DNA of 43,926 nucleotides from Clostridiaceae bacterium (GCA_003553525.1 PWEO01000055.1:1-43926), one strand, 5' to 3'. Positions 16,301 to 25,443 are shown, numbered from the stretch's first letter. The notes: generated by a model from the sequence alone, not told the origin. Made by a program: numbers and translations.

Positions 16301-19300
16301 CTATTCAATATTCATCAATAATTGACCGGCAACAACCATTTCCGAATCCTTCACCAAAACCTTCGATACGGTGCCGCTAATCGGGGAGTTGATCTCCAGT
16401 TCCATTTTCATCGCTTCAAGGATCAATAGGGGTTGCCCGAGGGTTACGGGATCTCCTTGTTTCACGTGAACCTTTAAAACGTTTCCGGGAATGTTGGCAC
16501 CAATTTGGTTGGGATCTTCCTCGTCCTTCATTTCCACCGGGCTCACCGACTCTTTTTTCACAGCTTTTTTGTCCTTAATATGAAGCTCTCTGCGATTTCC
16601 GTCCACTTCAAAAACTACGGTTCTAAGGCCGTCGGGGCCTACTTTCCCGATTTCTGCCAAGGTGATGACTAAGACCCGACCCTCTTTGACCGTAATCTCA
16701 CAGGTTTCCCCTTCCTTTAATCCATGGAAATAAATATCCGATCCCATTTCTGAAAAGTTCCCGGTATTTTGGATATATTCCAGGTATTCCTTGAAAACCT
16801 TAGGGTACAGGGCGTAGCTGATAAGCTCAGAGGTATCAAAGGATCGATTATGGTTTTTCTCTAAGGTTTTACCGATGGCTTCAAAATCCTCATCGGGAAG
16901 AAGGCTCCCCGGTCGAACAGTAATGGGCTCTTCATCCTTAAGAATAATTTTTTGAAGGTCCTTGGGAAAGCCTCCTTCCGGCTGGCCCATCATCCCTTTG
17001 AAATAGGATACTACGCTGTCGGGGTAGGTAAGGTCTTTCCCTTTACGCAAAATATTATCCGGTGTCAAATCATTTTGCACCATGAAAATCGCCATATCCC
17101 CCACGGCTTTAGACGAGGGGGTGACCTTTACGATATCGCCCCACATTTCGTTTACGGTTCGAAACATTTCCTTTACTTCCGTGAAGCGGTGTCCCAAACC
17201 AAAACTTTCCACTTGGGGTTTTAGATTGGAGTACTGTCCCCCGGGGATTTCATACTTATAAATTTCCGCCGTGCTTGACTTCAGGTCGGACTCGTAACCT
17301 TCGTAGACGGGACGTACATTAGCCCAGTAATCACTGATTTTTTGTAATCCGTCCACATTAATCCCTGTATCCCGAGAGGTGTTTGTAAGAGCCGCTACCA
17401 CACTGTTCATGGCAGGTTGACTGGTGAGTCCGCTCATACTGTTAATGGCGGTATCCACGATATCGGCGCCGGCTTCAGCAGCCATTAACATACTGGCCAC
17501 CCCATTTCCCGTGGTATCATGGGTATGCATATGCAAGGGAAGATCCACGGCATTTTTTAGTGCCCTTACAAGTTTTGAGGCCGCATGGGGTTTTAGGAGA
17601 CCGGCCATATCCTTAATGGCGAGGATATGAATGCCCCGCTTTTCCAGTTCTTTAGCCTTTTTGACATAGTAATCCAAGGAATATTTATCCCGGGAGGAAT
17701 CCAAGATATCCCCGGTGTAACAAATGGTCCCCTCGGCGATTTTTCCTGTTTTTAAGACTTCCTCAATGGCGACCTCCATACCCTCAATCCAGTTTAAGGA
17801 ATCGAAAATACGAAAGACATCGACCCCCCTTAGGGCAGACTCTTGGATCAGTTCTCGAATCACGTTGTCGGGATAGTTTTTATACCCCACCCCGTTGGAT
17901 CCCCGAAGCAGCATTTGAAGCAGCAAATTTGGAACCCGGCGTCGAAGTTCATCCAGTCGCTCCCATGGGGATTCTTTCAAGAACCGGTAGGATACATCAA
18001 AGGTGGCGCCGCCCCACACTTCCAGGGAAAAGAAATCCTTTTGAAAATGGGCGGTGGCTTCCGCGATCTTTTTCATATCCTTCGTACGCATCCTGGTAGC
18101 AATCAAGGATTGGTGGGCATCCCGCATGGTGGTGTCGGTTAAAAGGAGCTTCTTCTGATCCTTAATCCACTGGACGAGCCCCTGGGCCCCCTTCGTATCA
18201 AGTATTTGCTTTGTACCGTATAAAGAGGCGATAGAAGGTACTTCCGGGACTACAGGAACATCAAAATCGCGTTTGTTTCCTCCGGTTTCATTCACCACTT
18301 TCTCTGCGATGAAGTTCAAGGTCTGCAGTTCCGGGCTTTTTTTCAGGGTCAGATCGAAAAGGTCCGGTTGGTTGCTGATAAAGTTCGTATCACAATCACC
18401 TTTTCGAAAAACCGGATGATTCAGGACATTAATTAAAAAGTCCGTATTGGTTTTCACCCCTTCAATTTTAAGCTCTTTAATGGCTCGGATATTTTTATTG
18501 ACCGCATCATTAAAATGTCGTGACCAGGAAGTGGATTTCACCAGTAGAGAGTCGAAATACGGACTGATTACCGCACCGGTAAAGCCGTTTCCTCCATCCA
18601 AGCGAATTCCGAAACCCGAGCCTGAGCGGTACACATCAATCCGACCCGTATCAGGCATAAAATCATTTTGAGGATCTTCCGTGGTGATTCTGCACTGAAT
18701 GGCATATCCCCGAGGTTGAATATCTGCCTGAGACCCTATCCCGATACTTTCCGAAGATAATTTATGTCCCTGGGCAATTAAGATTTGAGCCTGTACGATA
18801 TCAATACCCGTGGTCATTTCCGTAACGGTGTGTTCCACTTGAATCCTTGGGTTCATTTCTATAAAATAATGATTCTGTTCCTTATCAACCAAAAATTCCA
18901 CCGTACCGGCGCTTCGGTAATTCACCGAGGCTGCAATTTTCAGGGCATCCTGACAAATGGCTTCCCGCTGTTTGTTGCTTAAAGAAAAGGCCGGAGTAAA
19001 CTCAATGATTTTTTGATGGCGCCGCTGAATAGAGCAGTCCCGTTCGTAGAGATGCACCAGGTTACCGAATTGATCTCCTAATACCTGGACTTCGATGTGT
19101 TTGGGACTTTCTAAATATTTCTCAATAAAGATTTCCTCACTGCCGAAGGCTTTCATGGCCTCGCTTCGGGCATGACCATAAGCGGACAGTAGTTCCGATG
19201 CGTCTAGTACAATACGCATGCCCCGACCGCCGCCACCGGCGGCGGCTTTTAACATAACAGGGTAACCGCAGTGATCCGCAAAGTCTTTGGCTTCCTGGTC

Positions 19301-19729
19301 ATTGGTAATGGATTCGGTAACCCCGGGGATCGTTTGGACTCCCACGGTTTCCGCCACTTTCTTTGAAGATATTTTATCTCCCAGGGACTGCATCATATCA
19401 GAGGTAGGCCCGATGAAGATAATACCGGCCTCCTCACATTTTCGAACAAAGTCGGGATTTTCCGATAAAAATCCGTACCCGGGATGGATGGCATCCACCC
19501 CTTTGTTTTTGGCCAGTTGGATAATTTCTTCGATGTTTAAATAAGCGGCAACCGCCCCGGAGTTTTTACCGATTTCGTAAGCTTCGTCGGCTTTGGTTCT
19601 AAAAAGAGCGTTTCGATCCTCGGCGGAGTAAATCGCCACGGAACGAATCCCCAATTCTTTACATGCACGAAAAACACGAATAGCGATTTCGCCGCGATTG
19701 GCCACAAGAACTCGTTTGAATTTTTTCAT
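16301..19729 (-). CDS. pyc: Pyruvate carboxylase
   Basis: 1142 aa, full length for the single-chain enzyme that makes oxaloacetate from pyruvate, bicarbonate and ATP. Domain order: biotin carboxylase (1 to about 455; FKRVLVANRGEIAIRVFRA, HPGYGFLSEN, ATP-grasp KAAAGGGGRGMR), carboxyltransferase TIM barrel (about 530-810; LLTDTTMRDAHQSLIATRM with the metal Asp, and HMHTHDTTGNG), a PYC/OADA tetramerisation region (about 830-1000), and a C-terminal biotinyl domain with EAMKME whose lysine is residue 1108. ATG follows ACGGAGG. Single gene; anaplerotic role. No biotin ligase or regulator is adjacent. Confidence 0.97.
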   Translation of the reverse strand: MKKFKRVLVANRGEIAIRVFRACKELGIRSVAIYSAEDRNALFRTKADEAYEIGKNSGAVAAYLNIEEIIQLAKNKGVDAIHPGYGFLSENPDFVRKCEEAGIIFIGPTSDMMQSLGDKISSKKVAETVGVQTIPGVTESITNDQEAKDFADHCGYPVMLKAAAGGGGRGMRIVLDASELLSAYGHARSEAMKAFGSEEIFIEKYLESPKHIEVQVLGDQFGNLVHLYERDCSIQRRHQKIIEFTPAFSLSNKQREAICQDALKIAASVNYRSAGTVEFLVDKEQNHYFIEMNPRIQVEHTVTEMTTGIDIVQAQILIAQGHKLSSESIGIGSQADIQPRGYAIQCRITTEDPQNDFMPDTGRIDVYRSGSGFGIRLDGGNGFTGAVISPYFDSLLVKSTSWSRHFNDAVNKNIRAIKELKIEGVKTNTDFLINVLNHPVFRKGDCDTNFISNQPDLFDLTLKKSPELQTLNFIAEKVVNETGGNKRDFDVPVVPEVPSIASLYGTKQILDTKGAQGLVQWIKDQKKLLLTDTTMRDAHQSLIATRMRTKDMKKIAEATAHFQKDFFSLEVWGGATFDVSYRFLKESPWERLDELRRRVPNLLLQMLLRGSNGVGYKNYPDNVIRELIQESALRGVDVFRIFDSLNWIEGMEVAIEEVLKTGKIAEGTICYTGDILDSSRDKYSLDYYVKKAKELEKRGIHILAIKDMAGLLKPHAASKLVRALKNAVDLPLHMHTHDTTGNGVASMLMAAEAGADIVDTAINSMSGLTSQPAMNSVVAALTNTSRDTGINVDGLQKISDYWANVRPVYEGYESDLKSSTAEIYKYEIPGGQYSNLKPQVESFGLGHRFTEVKEMFRTVNEMWGDIVKVTPSSKAVGDMAIFMVQNDLTPDNILRKGKDLTYPDSVVSYFKGMMGQPEGGFPKDLQKIILKDEEPITVRPGSLLPDEDFEAIGKTLEKNHNRSFDTSELISYALYPKVFKEYLEYIQNTGNFSEMGSDIYFHGLKEGETCEITVKEGRVLVITLAEIGKVGPDGLRTVVFEVDGNRRELHIKDKKAVKKESVSPVEMKDEEDPNQIGANIPGNVLKVHVKQGDPVTLGQPLLILEAMKMELEINSPISGTVSKVLVKDSEMVVAGQLLMNIE

Positions 19730-20018
19730 CCTATGTTCCTCCGTTTCTAATTTGTTTAAACAGTTTTAAAAATATAATATTACTACTATATCAAAGCAAG
19801 AATAATTATACAATAATATAAATTATTTTATTCATGTAAATTATATATCCAGTGGCGTGTAATTTCAGGAATATAATCGGTGTATGATTGGTTGCATTCA
19901 GGGGGGAGTGGAGTTATAATATACACAATAAAACATATAAATACACAGCTGGCTCTTGTACTGAGGATGCATGGATTTTGCGTTCTTCGAAATTATTGTA
20001 AATAAACATTCAGTTGAA
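19730..20018. other. A/T-rich intergenic region between pyc and usp
   Basis: Divergent promoter space. GTTTAAAC (near 19755) is a short palindrome within the pyc leader. A GGGGGGAG run lies near 19902 before TTATAAT-like sequence. I see no gene or RNA family. Confidence 0.5.
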
Positions 20019-20045
20019 TGATTTAGGCAGGAATCCCGGGGTAAA
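20019..20045 (+). promoter_or_regulatory. Candidate SigB-like promoter of usp gene
   Basis: TGATT (20019-20023), 15-bp spacer, GGGTAAA (20039-20045). This fully matches the WGWTT-N13-17-KGGTAWA form that I recall for Clostridioides SigB. It ends 10 bp before the ribosome binding site, so the leader would be short. Confidence 0.45.
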
Positions 20046-20072
20046 TGAATAATAAAAGGAGGAATGATCAAA

Positions 20073-20522
20073 GTGAAAATACTTGTCTGTTATGATGGTT
20101 CGGAATCAAGTCTTCGAGCCGTGGGAAAAGCCCATCATTTAGTTAAAGACTGCGGGATTCATGAGGTTACCCTTATGCATGCCTATACGGAGCACTCAAG
20201 AGAAGCGATTGCAAAGGATAAGTTTGCTACTCCCTCATCTTTACTGGATAAACTAAAAGAAGAAGAGAAGAAAAAGTGGCTTGAGCAGCAAGAGATCCTG
20301 GAAGAAATCGCCGAGAAATTTGAAAGAAGCGGTGCGAAAACCAATATACGAATTGAACATGGTCATCCTGCTAAAACCATCATCAAGGAAGCAGAGGGCG
20401 GAGATTATGATATTGTGATATTAGGCAGAAGAGGCCGCGGAGGTCTAAAGGATATAGTCTTGGGAAGTGTCAGTAACTCCGTTATTCAAGGAACCAATGC
20501 AAGTGTTTTGATTGTTAAATAA
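20073..20522 (+). CDS. Universal stress protein (UspA family)
   Basis: 149 aa. Start KILVCYDGSESSLRAVGKA and end VILGRRGRGGLKDIVLGSVSNSVIQ: the G-x2-G-x9-G-S/T-V nucleotide-binding motif of ATP-binding Usp proteins is present, then VLIVK. I place the start at the GTG (20073), 10 nt after AAAGGAGG; the ATG at 20064 is only 1 nt from that site. Cytosolic, role in stress survival by family knowledge. A paralogue lies at 27403. Transcription ends at a hairpin (20553-20597). Confidence 0.92.
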   Translation: MKILVCYDGSESSLRAVGKAHHLVKDCGIHEVTLMHAYTEHSREAIAKDKFATPSSLLDKLKEEEKKKWLEQQEILEEIAEKFERSGAKTNIRIEHGHPAKTIIKEAEGGDYDIVILGRRGRGGLKDIVLGSVSNSVIQGTNASVLIVK

Positions 20523-20552
20523 TTCGAACCGGGTACTCTGAACAACATAATC

Positions 20553-20597
20553 AAAGCCTCCGGAACCATGGGTTGGTAACAGCGGGGGCTTTTTTTC
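20553..20597 (+). terminator. Terminator of usp gene
   Basis: AAAGCC-T-CCG pairs with CGG-G-GGCTTT, with GGAACC/GGTTGG pairing inside, then T7. Confidence 0.75.
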
Positions 20598-20670
20598 ATG
20601 AATATAAATAAGCGCAGTACCGAAGGAAGTATTGGCAAATAAACGGATTTTATTAAAAGGATGGGTACCG

Positions 20671-21999
20671 ATGAATAAAAAAAGAAAAAACTTACGAAGA
20701 GAGTACATAAAAGGCGGGGCATTCGGGATCTTCGGCATGTTGGGAATATCCGTGTACATTTTAGCAGACACCTATTTTATTGCTACGGGAATCGGAAATG
20801 AAGCCTTGGCCTCCTTAAATATTGCAATACCCATATACGGACTGTTAACGGGAATCGGTCTGATGTTGGGTATCGGCGGGGCCACAAGATTTACAATTCT
20901 CAGGGCGAAAAAAAAATATGATGATTCCAAGAAGGTTTTCACAAACACCTTGATTTTGGGGGGAGGACTATCCATTATAATGACTTTGATCGGGGTGTTT
21001 TTTGCTGAGGAGTTTACCCGTTTATTGGGTGCTGATGAAGCCATATTTCAAACCACTAAAATCTATCTTCAAACCGTGTTGTTATTTTCCGTTTTTTTTA
21101 TTATGAACAATATTTTTGTAGCCTTTGTTCGAAATGACAACAATCCGAAAATAGCCATGCTGGGGATGATCATCGGAAGCTTTGGAAATATTGTGTTGGA
21201 CTATATATTCATATTCCCGCTGCAGATGGGGATGTTGGGTGCCGCCTTGGCAACGGTTACGGCTCCTGCAGTGGGTTTATCATTAATGGTTTATTACTGG
21301 CTGAGGCATTCAAAAACTTTAAAAATCAAAAGGCCCACGGTGTTTATAAAAGAATGGGGAGAAATTTTCAGTCTTGGGTCATCCGCATTTATTACGGATT
21401 TTTCTAACGGTTTGGTGATTCTTCTTTTTAATCTTACGATTGTGAGAATTTCCGGTAATATTGGGGTGGCCGCTTATGGAGTGGTGGCGAATATCGCTTT
21501 GGTTATCGTGGCGGTGTATATCGGCATGGGCCAAGGGATTCAGCCTTTAATCAGTGAAAGTTTCGGAAAAAACCGAGAAGAGGATTTAAAGAGGATTTTG
21601 AGATGGACGGTGTTCCTGACCTTTGGAATGGGGGTTATCACCTATGGCTTAGGCTTTGCTTTTGCTCCGGGTATTATGGAAATCTTTAATAGTGAAGGGG
21701 ATCCTACCATGAGTCGGTTAGGCATTGCAGGGATTAGAATTTATTTTGCAGCTTTCATTTTTATGGGGATCAATATTACCATGGGCGCGTTCTTTGCGGC
21801 GGTGTCCCTGGCAAAACCGGCCATAAGAATCTCATTGCTGAGAGGGATTTTCCTGATTATCCCCATGATTTTGATATTACCCCGGTGGATGGACATGTTT
21901 GGAGTCTGGTTGGCGGTACCGGTTGTTGAACTGATTACGTTAATTTTTGTAATTGGCTATTTGAGGTATTTTTTTAGCAGAACTATGATAAAATACTAG
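20671..21999 (+). CDS. MATE family efflux transporter
   Basis: 442 aa with about 12 hydrophobic segments in two similar halves, as in the DinF/NorM multidrug and toxin extrusion superfamily (drug/cation antiport). Typical features are FGMLGISVYILADTYFIATGIG at the first helix, AMLGMIIGSFGNIVLDYIFIFPLQMGMLGAALAT in the middle, and GIRIYFAAFIFMGIN in the second half. The start at 20671 follows AAAGGATGGG at good spacing; an upstream in-frame TTG at 20632 has no such site. Substrate unknown. Single gene downstream of the usp terminator. A second, dissimilar MATE gene lies at 29486. Confidence 0.9.
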   Translation: MNKKRKNLRREYIKGGAFGIFGMLGISVYILADTYFIATGIGNEALASLNIAIPIYGLLTGIGLMLGIGGATRFTILRAKKKYDDSKKVFTNTLILGGGLSIIMTLIGVFFAEEFTRLLGADEAIFQTTKIYLQTVLLFSVFFIMNNIFVAFVRNDNNPKIAMLGMIIGSFGNIVLDYIFIFPLQMGMLGAALATVTAPAVGLSLMVYYWLRHSKTLKIKRPTVFIKEWGEIFSLGSSAFITDFSNGLVILLFNLTIVRISGNIGVAAYGVVANIALVIVAVYIGMGQGIQPLISESFGKNREEDLKRILRWTVFLTFGMGVITYGLGFAFAPGIMEIFNSEGDPTMSRLGIAGIRIYFAAFIFMGINITMGAFFAAVSLAKPAIRISLLRGIFLIIPMILILPRWMDMFGVWLAVPVVELITLIFVIGYLRYFFSRTMIKY

Positions 22000-22070
22000 G
22001 GTAGGCTTAATAAGCGTCAGAGCGTAAAAGATGAGTAGTTTACAAAAAAATAATAGCAGGAGGACACAAA

Positions 22071-22706
22071 ATGCCGATTTTAATTATTATACTTTTATTG
22101 GTTACCGCAATTATTTTTCCTAAGCTGATACAATATAATCGATCTCAGTATAGAGAAGAAAGCGGGAATGAGTTTATTCCAACCATATCTAAGAAAAAGA
22201 AATTTGGAGAATTTTTAGCCTTTACCTATTTGGAGGAGTACGAGATTTATCGAAAACTTATAACGAACCGAAAGCTCTTAAGGGGCGACCAAAGTGCCGT
22301 AACCCTGGAACTGGTTATGATTAATGAAGGTGGGGTTTATATTTTTGATGTAAATAATTATAAAGGAATCATTGAGGGCGATGAAGCAGAGGAGTCTTGG
22401 AAACATACTTATAAAAACAAGGAACAGAAGCTAAAGAATCCCTTTCGGGTGAATGAAGAAAGGATTCAATTACTTAAGAAAATATTTCCTGAAATCCATG
22501 AATCCCGGATGAAATCCTTTGTTTTGTTTAATAATGACTGCACCCTGGAAATTGAGCAAAGAGACTTTGAAGGCGGAGTAATGCTAAAAATGAAGGAATT
22601 GATTAAGTATTTTAACGAGGAGTTCCTAAATTCCGAGAAGATCTTTACAAAGAAAGAAATCGATAATCTATATGAGGTTATAAAAAAACAGACGGTACAG
22701 GGTTGA
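22071..22706 (+). CDS. Membrane-anchored NERD-domain-like protein, catalytic residues altered
   Basis: 211 aa. One N-terminal membrane helix (residues 2-17), a charged stretch, then a domain that follows the nuclease-related NERD pattern: KKFGEFLAFTYLE, VMINEGGVYIFDVNNYKGIIEGD, then WKHTYKNKEQKLKNPFRVNEERIQLL. In the usual pattern (ID-x-vvv...vviE-x-KN-x-G) the Asp, Glu and Lys belong to the presumed nuclease site; here they read L/E, D and N, so cleavage is doubtful. The C-terminal third is helical. ATG follows GCAGGAGGA. Single gene between MATE and CDGSH genes. I recognise the domain with moderate confidence only. Confidence 0.7.
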   Translation: MPILIIILLLVTAIIFPKLIQYNRSQYREESGNEFIPTISKKKKFGEFLAFTYLEEYEIYRKLITNRKLLRGDQSAVTLELVMINEGGVYIFDVNNYKGIIEGDEAEESWKHTYKNKEQKLKNPFRVNEERIQLLKKIFPEIHESRMKSFVLFNNDCTLEIEQRDFEGGVMLKMKELIKYFNEEFLNSEKIFTKKEIDNLYEVIKKQTVQG

Positions 22707-22724
22707 AAAAAATGAGTTCTACGT

Positions 22725-22755
22725 AAAGAAGCCTCCAAAAGCTGGAGGCTTCTTT
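22725..22755. terminator. Bidirectional terminator
   Basis: AAAGAAGCCTCC (22725-22736) and GGAGGCTTCTTT (22744-22755) are perfect 12-bp arms with a 7-nt loop, between two convergent genes. Confidence 0.88.
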
Positions 22756-22769
22756 GATTTTGAGATTCT

Positions 22770-23420
22770 TTAATCCGCTTCAAAACCGTTATCAAGATGA
22801 TCCCCGTCGCAGAAGGGTTTATTATGGGAACCGCCGCATCGGCAAAGGGTATAATGTTCTTTGCACTCCGGCTGACATCCGCCGTCATCCTTAAGCAGAA
22901 CACCACCGGTAACTTTCAAAGGGCCGTCCTTGGACGTTGTAATGGCAGGGGTGTCTTGTCCCCACTCCTGATAGCGGCGCTCGCCAAAACCGTAGCTGAG
23001 GGCACCGGAAGGACAGTGTTCGATGGTTTTGATGATTTCGGTGACGCTTGCGGCATCGGGTTTAATCCAGGGCTTGCGATCTTTATCAAAAACCGCCGGC
23101 AGCCTATCGACACAACTTCCGTCATGACTGCAGACGCCGCGATTGTCATAAATGATGATATCCTCCCCGGGGTAGGTTTTCACCTTATCGGGAACCCGGT
23201 CCTTTTTCTTTACTTCATTTAGTCCCTCTTCATTGTGGGTGCCGTCACAGTAGGGTTTCATTTTTGATCCTCCGCACCGACAGAGACCGGTAACCGGATG
23301 GGTGTCAAGCTTTTCTCCATCGGACTTTTGTAGCGTTTCAAGATCCGTCACCAGATAGTTGTTGTACTTCGAAACCACGATAGCCGGTGTAGTTTGGTCG
23401 TTCTTTTTCTTGTTGGACAT
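22770..23420 (-). CDS. CDGSH-ferredoxin-CDGSH multidomain iron-sulfur protein
   Basis: 216 aa in three modules. First a CDGSH [2Fe-2S] motif CRCGGSKMKPYCDGTH (residues 47-62, complete 3Cys-1His ligand set). Then a divergent 4Fe-4S domain (Fer4_19 type): IIYDNRGVCSHDGSCVDRLP to EHCPSGALSYG (about 92-150). Then a second CDGSH motif CRCGGSHNKPFCDGDH near 193-208, also complete. CDGSH proteins are redox-active, acid-labile cluster carriers; the fusion to a ferredoxin-like domain suggests electron transfer, partner unknown. ATG follows AAGGAGGAG. Minus strand, opposite in direction to a small CDGSH gene 300 bp away (23717). Confidence 0.9.
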   Translation of the reverse strand: MSNKKKNDQTTPAIVVSKYNNYLVTDLETLQKSDGEKLDTHPVTGLCRCGGSKMKPYCDGTHNEEGLNEVKKKDRVPDKVKTYPGEDIIIYDNRGVCSHDGSCVDRLPAVFDKDRKPWIKPDAASVTEIIKTIEHCPSGALSYGFGERRYQEWGQDTPAITTSKDGPLKVTGGVLLKDDGGCQPECKEHYTLCRCGGSHNKPFCDGDHLDNGFEAD

Positions 23421-23634
23421 AAAATTCTCCTCCTTTTTATTATTCAGAAAATTCCATCTTGTAGTAATTATAACATAATAAGAAATTTACGTCAGCACCA
23501 AAAAAGTTGATCTGAAGTATTCCCCTAGACAATATAAAAGGATTGGAAAGTCAGGATTGAAAGAATAAAAAGACCGCTCTTTCAGTCCTTGAGGTAAGAT
23601 TCGCCGGAATTATTACGGAAGACTTTTTGAACAA

Positions 23635-23662
23635 TGTTTAAGACAGAGAGAAAATAGGTATA
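23635..23662 (+). promoter_or_regulatory. Candidate SigB-like promoter of small CDGSH gene
   Basis: GTTTAA (23636-23641), 14-bp spacer, AGGTAT (23656-23661). This is a 6/6 and 5/6 match to the Bacillus SigB consensus GTTTAA-N12-15-GGGTAT. Confidence 0.5.
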
Positions 23663-23716
23663 AGTAAGATGTAAAGCAATCAGAATTTTCTAAAGACTAA
23701 CAAAGGAGTGGATCAA

Positions 23717-23968
23717 ATGGGAAAAGAAAGAGAAAAGGGAATAGTAGCAGGGAAAGAACCGATTGATGTAGATGTAAAAAAAGGGGAAACTTATGTATGG
23801 TGCAGTTGCGGAAGAAGTAAAAATCAACCTTTTTGTGATGGTTCCGACGAAGGATTTTCCTTTGAGCCCGTAGCATTTACGGCAAGAAAAACCGAAACCG
23901 TAAAACTTTGCACTTGTAAGCAGACCGACACGCCGCCTTATTGTGACTGCGCTCACGAAAATCTTTAA
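23717..23968 (+). CDS. Small tandem CDGSH iron-sulfur protein with altered ligands
   Basis: 83 aa, two CDGSH-type motifs. The first is C29-x-C31-x8-C40-D-G-S-D44 (CSCGRSKNQPFCDGSD): the fourth ligand, normally His, is Asp. The second is C65-x-C67-x8-C76-D-C-A-H80 (CTCKQTDTPPYCDCAH): the Gly after CD is a Cys (C78), and the His is kept. Tandem CDGSH proteins of this size bind two [2Fe-2S] clusters in one pseudo-symmetric fold. The start is the ATG at 23717 with CAAAGGAG at 9-nt spacing; a GTG at 23708 overlaps that site. Single gene, terminator at 24002-24036. Confidence 0.88.
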   Translation: MGKEREKGIVAGKEPIDVDVKKGETYVWCSCGRSKNQPFCDGSDEGFSFEPVAFTARKTETVKLCTCKQTDTPPYCDCAHENL

Positions 23969-24001
23969 CCCTAAAGATATACAGGTACTTTATTACTTAA
24001 A

Positions 24002-24036
24002 GAAGAAAAAGCCACCTTTTTGTCGGTGGCTTCTTC
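24002..24036 (+). terminator. Terminator of small CDGSH gene
   Basis: AGCCACC (24010-24016) pairs with GGTGGCT (24025-24031), extended by GAAGAA/TTCTTC, after which a few Ts follow. Confidence 0.7.
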
Positions 24037-24157
24037 GATGAAAGAAGACTGCATGGGTGATCTGGAAAAAAAGTTAGGCTGTAGAGCTTTTGCCAAGGAT
24101 AAATAATCGGAGCAGTACTCATAAACTTTGTTTTTACAAAAGAGAGGATGTTAAAAT

Positions 24158-24637
24158 ATGGCTATTCATGTTAAAGTACCCTGGGGAGAGAAATATATTA
24201 TTCAAAATGTGGTCTTTGATCTTAACGGAACCCTGGCTACCAACGGTGAGATTGCAAAAACCACGGAGGAGTTACTAAAAGAGTTGGCTCAAAACACGAA
24301 GATTTATATTATTACAGCAGATACCCACAACACCGCAGAGAAGTTAAAAGAAGAAATAGGCGAGCTTTGCGAGATCATTGTGTTAACAAGCGATGAACAT
24401 GATTTGGAAAAAGCTCGGTTTGTTCATTCTCTCGGTTTTAGAGAAACCGTGACCCTGGGCAACGGAGCGAACGATTTAAAAATGGTGCAGGAAGGGGTTT
24501 TATCCTTTGGTGTAATTGGAGGGGAAGGAGCCTATGGTCCCTTGCTGACAAAGGTGGATATTGTAGTGAACAATATTGATCATGCCATTAAAATGTTACT
24601 GAATCCCATGAAAATCGTAGCCACAATCCGGACGTAA
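24158..24637 (+). CDS. HAD-superfamily soluble P-type-ATPase-like protein
   Basis: 159 aa. FDLNGTLA (residues 20-27) supplies the HAD nucleophile Asp21 but has Asn23 in place of the usual second Asp, and IITADTHN is motif II. GNGANDLKMVQEG near 103-115 is motif IV with Asn for the first Asp. This pattern fits the group described as soluble P-type ATPases (COG4087-like), which resemble the phosphorylation domain of P-type ATPases without membrane helices. Whether it is a phosphatase, and on what, is unknown. ATG at 24158 follows AGAGAGGATG; single gene with a terminator at 24662-24691. Confidence 0.82.
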   Translation: MAIHVKVPWGEKYIIQNVVFDLNGTLATNGEIAKTTEELLKELAQNTKIYIITADTHNTAEKLKEEIGELCEIIVLTSDEHDLEKARFVHSLGFRETVTLGNGANDLKMVQEGVLSFGVIGGEGAYGPLLTKVDIVVNNIDHAIKMLLNPMKIVATIRT

Positions 24638-24661
24638 TAATAAAGACAAAAACAAAGCAAA

Positions 24662-24691
24662 AACAAGCCACCGATTAAAGGTGGCTTTGTT
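24662..24691. terminator. Bidirectional terminator
   Basis: AACAAGCCACC (24662-24672) and GGTGGCTTTGTT (24680-24691) pair, with A-rich sequence on the left giving a T run for the minus strand; it lies between convergent genes. Confidence 0.8.
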
Positions 24692-24714
24692 GCGGATAAA
24701 ATAAGATGTTTTTG

Positions 24715-25443
24715 TTATGCTCGGAGGACTTTGCTTAGAAAATCCCGGGTTCTGGAATGCTTAGGATCATTAAAAACTTCTCCGGGCAGTCCCGTTTCCA
24801 GAATGTTTCCTTGATCCATAAAAAGCACCCGGTCGCCCATCTCCTTGGCAAAACCCATCTCGTGGGTAACAACGATCATCGTCATGCCCTTTACCGCCAG
24901 TTTTTTCATTACTTCTAAAACTTCCCCGACCATTTCCGGATCCAAAGCGGAGGTGGGCTCATCAAAAAGCATGACTTCCGGAAACATGGCCAGGGCCCGG
25001 GCGATGGCCACCCGTTGCTTCTGGCCGCCGGAGAGCTTAGCGGGATAGACATAGGCTTTGTCTTTTAGACCGACGGTTTCCAGTAGTTCCATCCCAGTTT
25101 CTTTAGCTTTTTCCGGGGAAGTGTTTTTAACTTTCACAGGGGCTAAGGTAATGTTTTCCAGCACCGTCAGGTGCGGAAAAAGATTAAAATGCTGAAACAC
25201 CATGCCCATATGTTCCCGATGCTCATTAATATTGCTTGATTTATCCATGATATTAGAACTCTTAAAATATATTTTGCCGTCACTGGGTTCTTCCAGACGA
25301 TTCAGGCAACGAAGCAGCGTGCTTTTTCCCGAACCGCTGGGTCCGATAATCACAACCACTTCTCCTTTATGAAACTCTTCATTGATGCCCTTTAAGACAT
25401 GAAGATCCTTGAAATTTTTATGGAGATTTTCCACTTTAATCAC
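24715..25443 (-). CDS. Polar amino-acid ABC transporter, ATP-binding protein
   Basis: 242 aa, GlnQ/HisP type. Walker [13 protein letters not shown] (near residue 33), Q-loop [16 protein letters not shown], signature [15 protein letters not shown], Walker [13 protein letters not shown], switch VVTHEMGFA. It energises uptake of an amino acid with the permease (25436) and the binding protein (26113). Its GTG/ATG region overlaps the permease end by 8 bp; last gene of the three-gene minus-strand operon. The length is normal for the family. Confidence 0.95.
   Translation of the reverse strand: MIKVENLHKNFKDLHVLKGINEEFHKGEVVVIIGPSGSGKSTLLRCLNRLEEPSDGKIYFKSSNIMDKSSNINEHREHMGMVFQHFNLFPHLTVLENITLAPVKVKNTSPEKAKETGMELLETVGLKDKAYVYPAKLSGGQKQRVAIARALAMFPEVMLFDEPTSALDPEMVGEVLEVMKKLAVKGMTMIVVTHEMGFAKEMGDRVLFMDQGNILETGLPGEVFNDPKHSRTRDFLSKVLRA

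Noticed and set aside
24158-24637. Inactivated HAD phosphatase because of DLNGT and GNGAND
   Set aside because: As I recall these substitutions are typical of the soluble P-type-ATPase-like group, so they are not evidence of decay.
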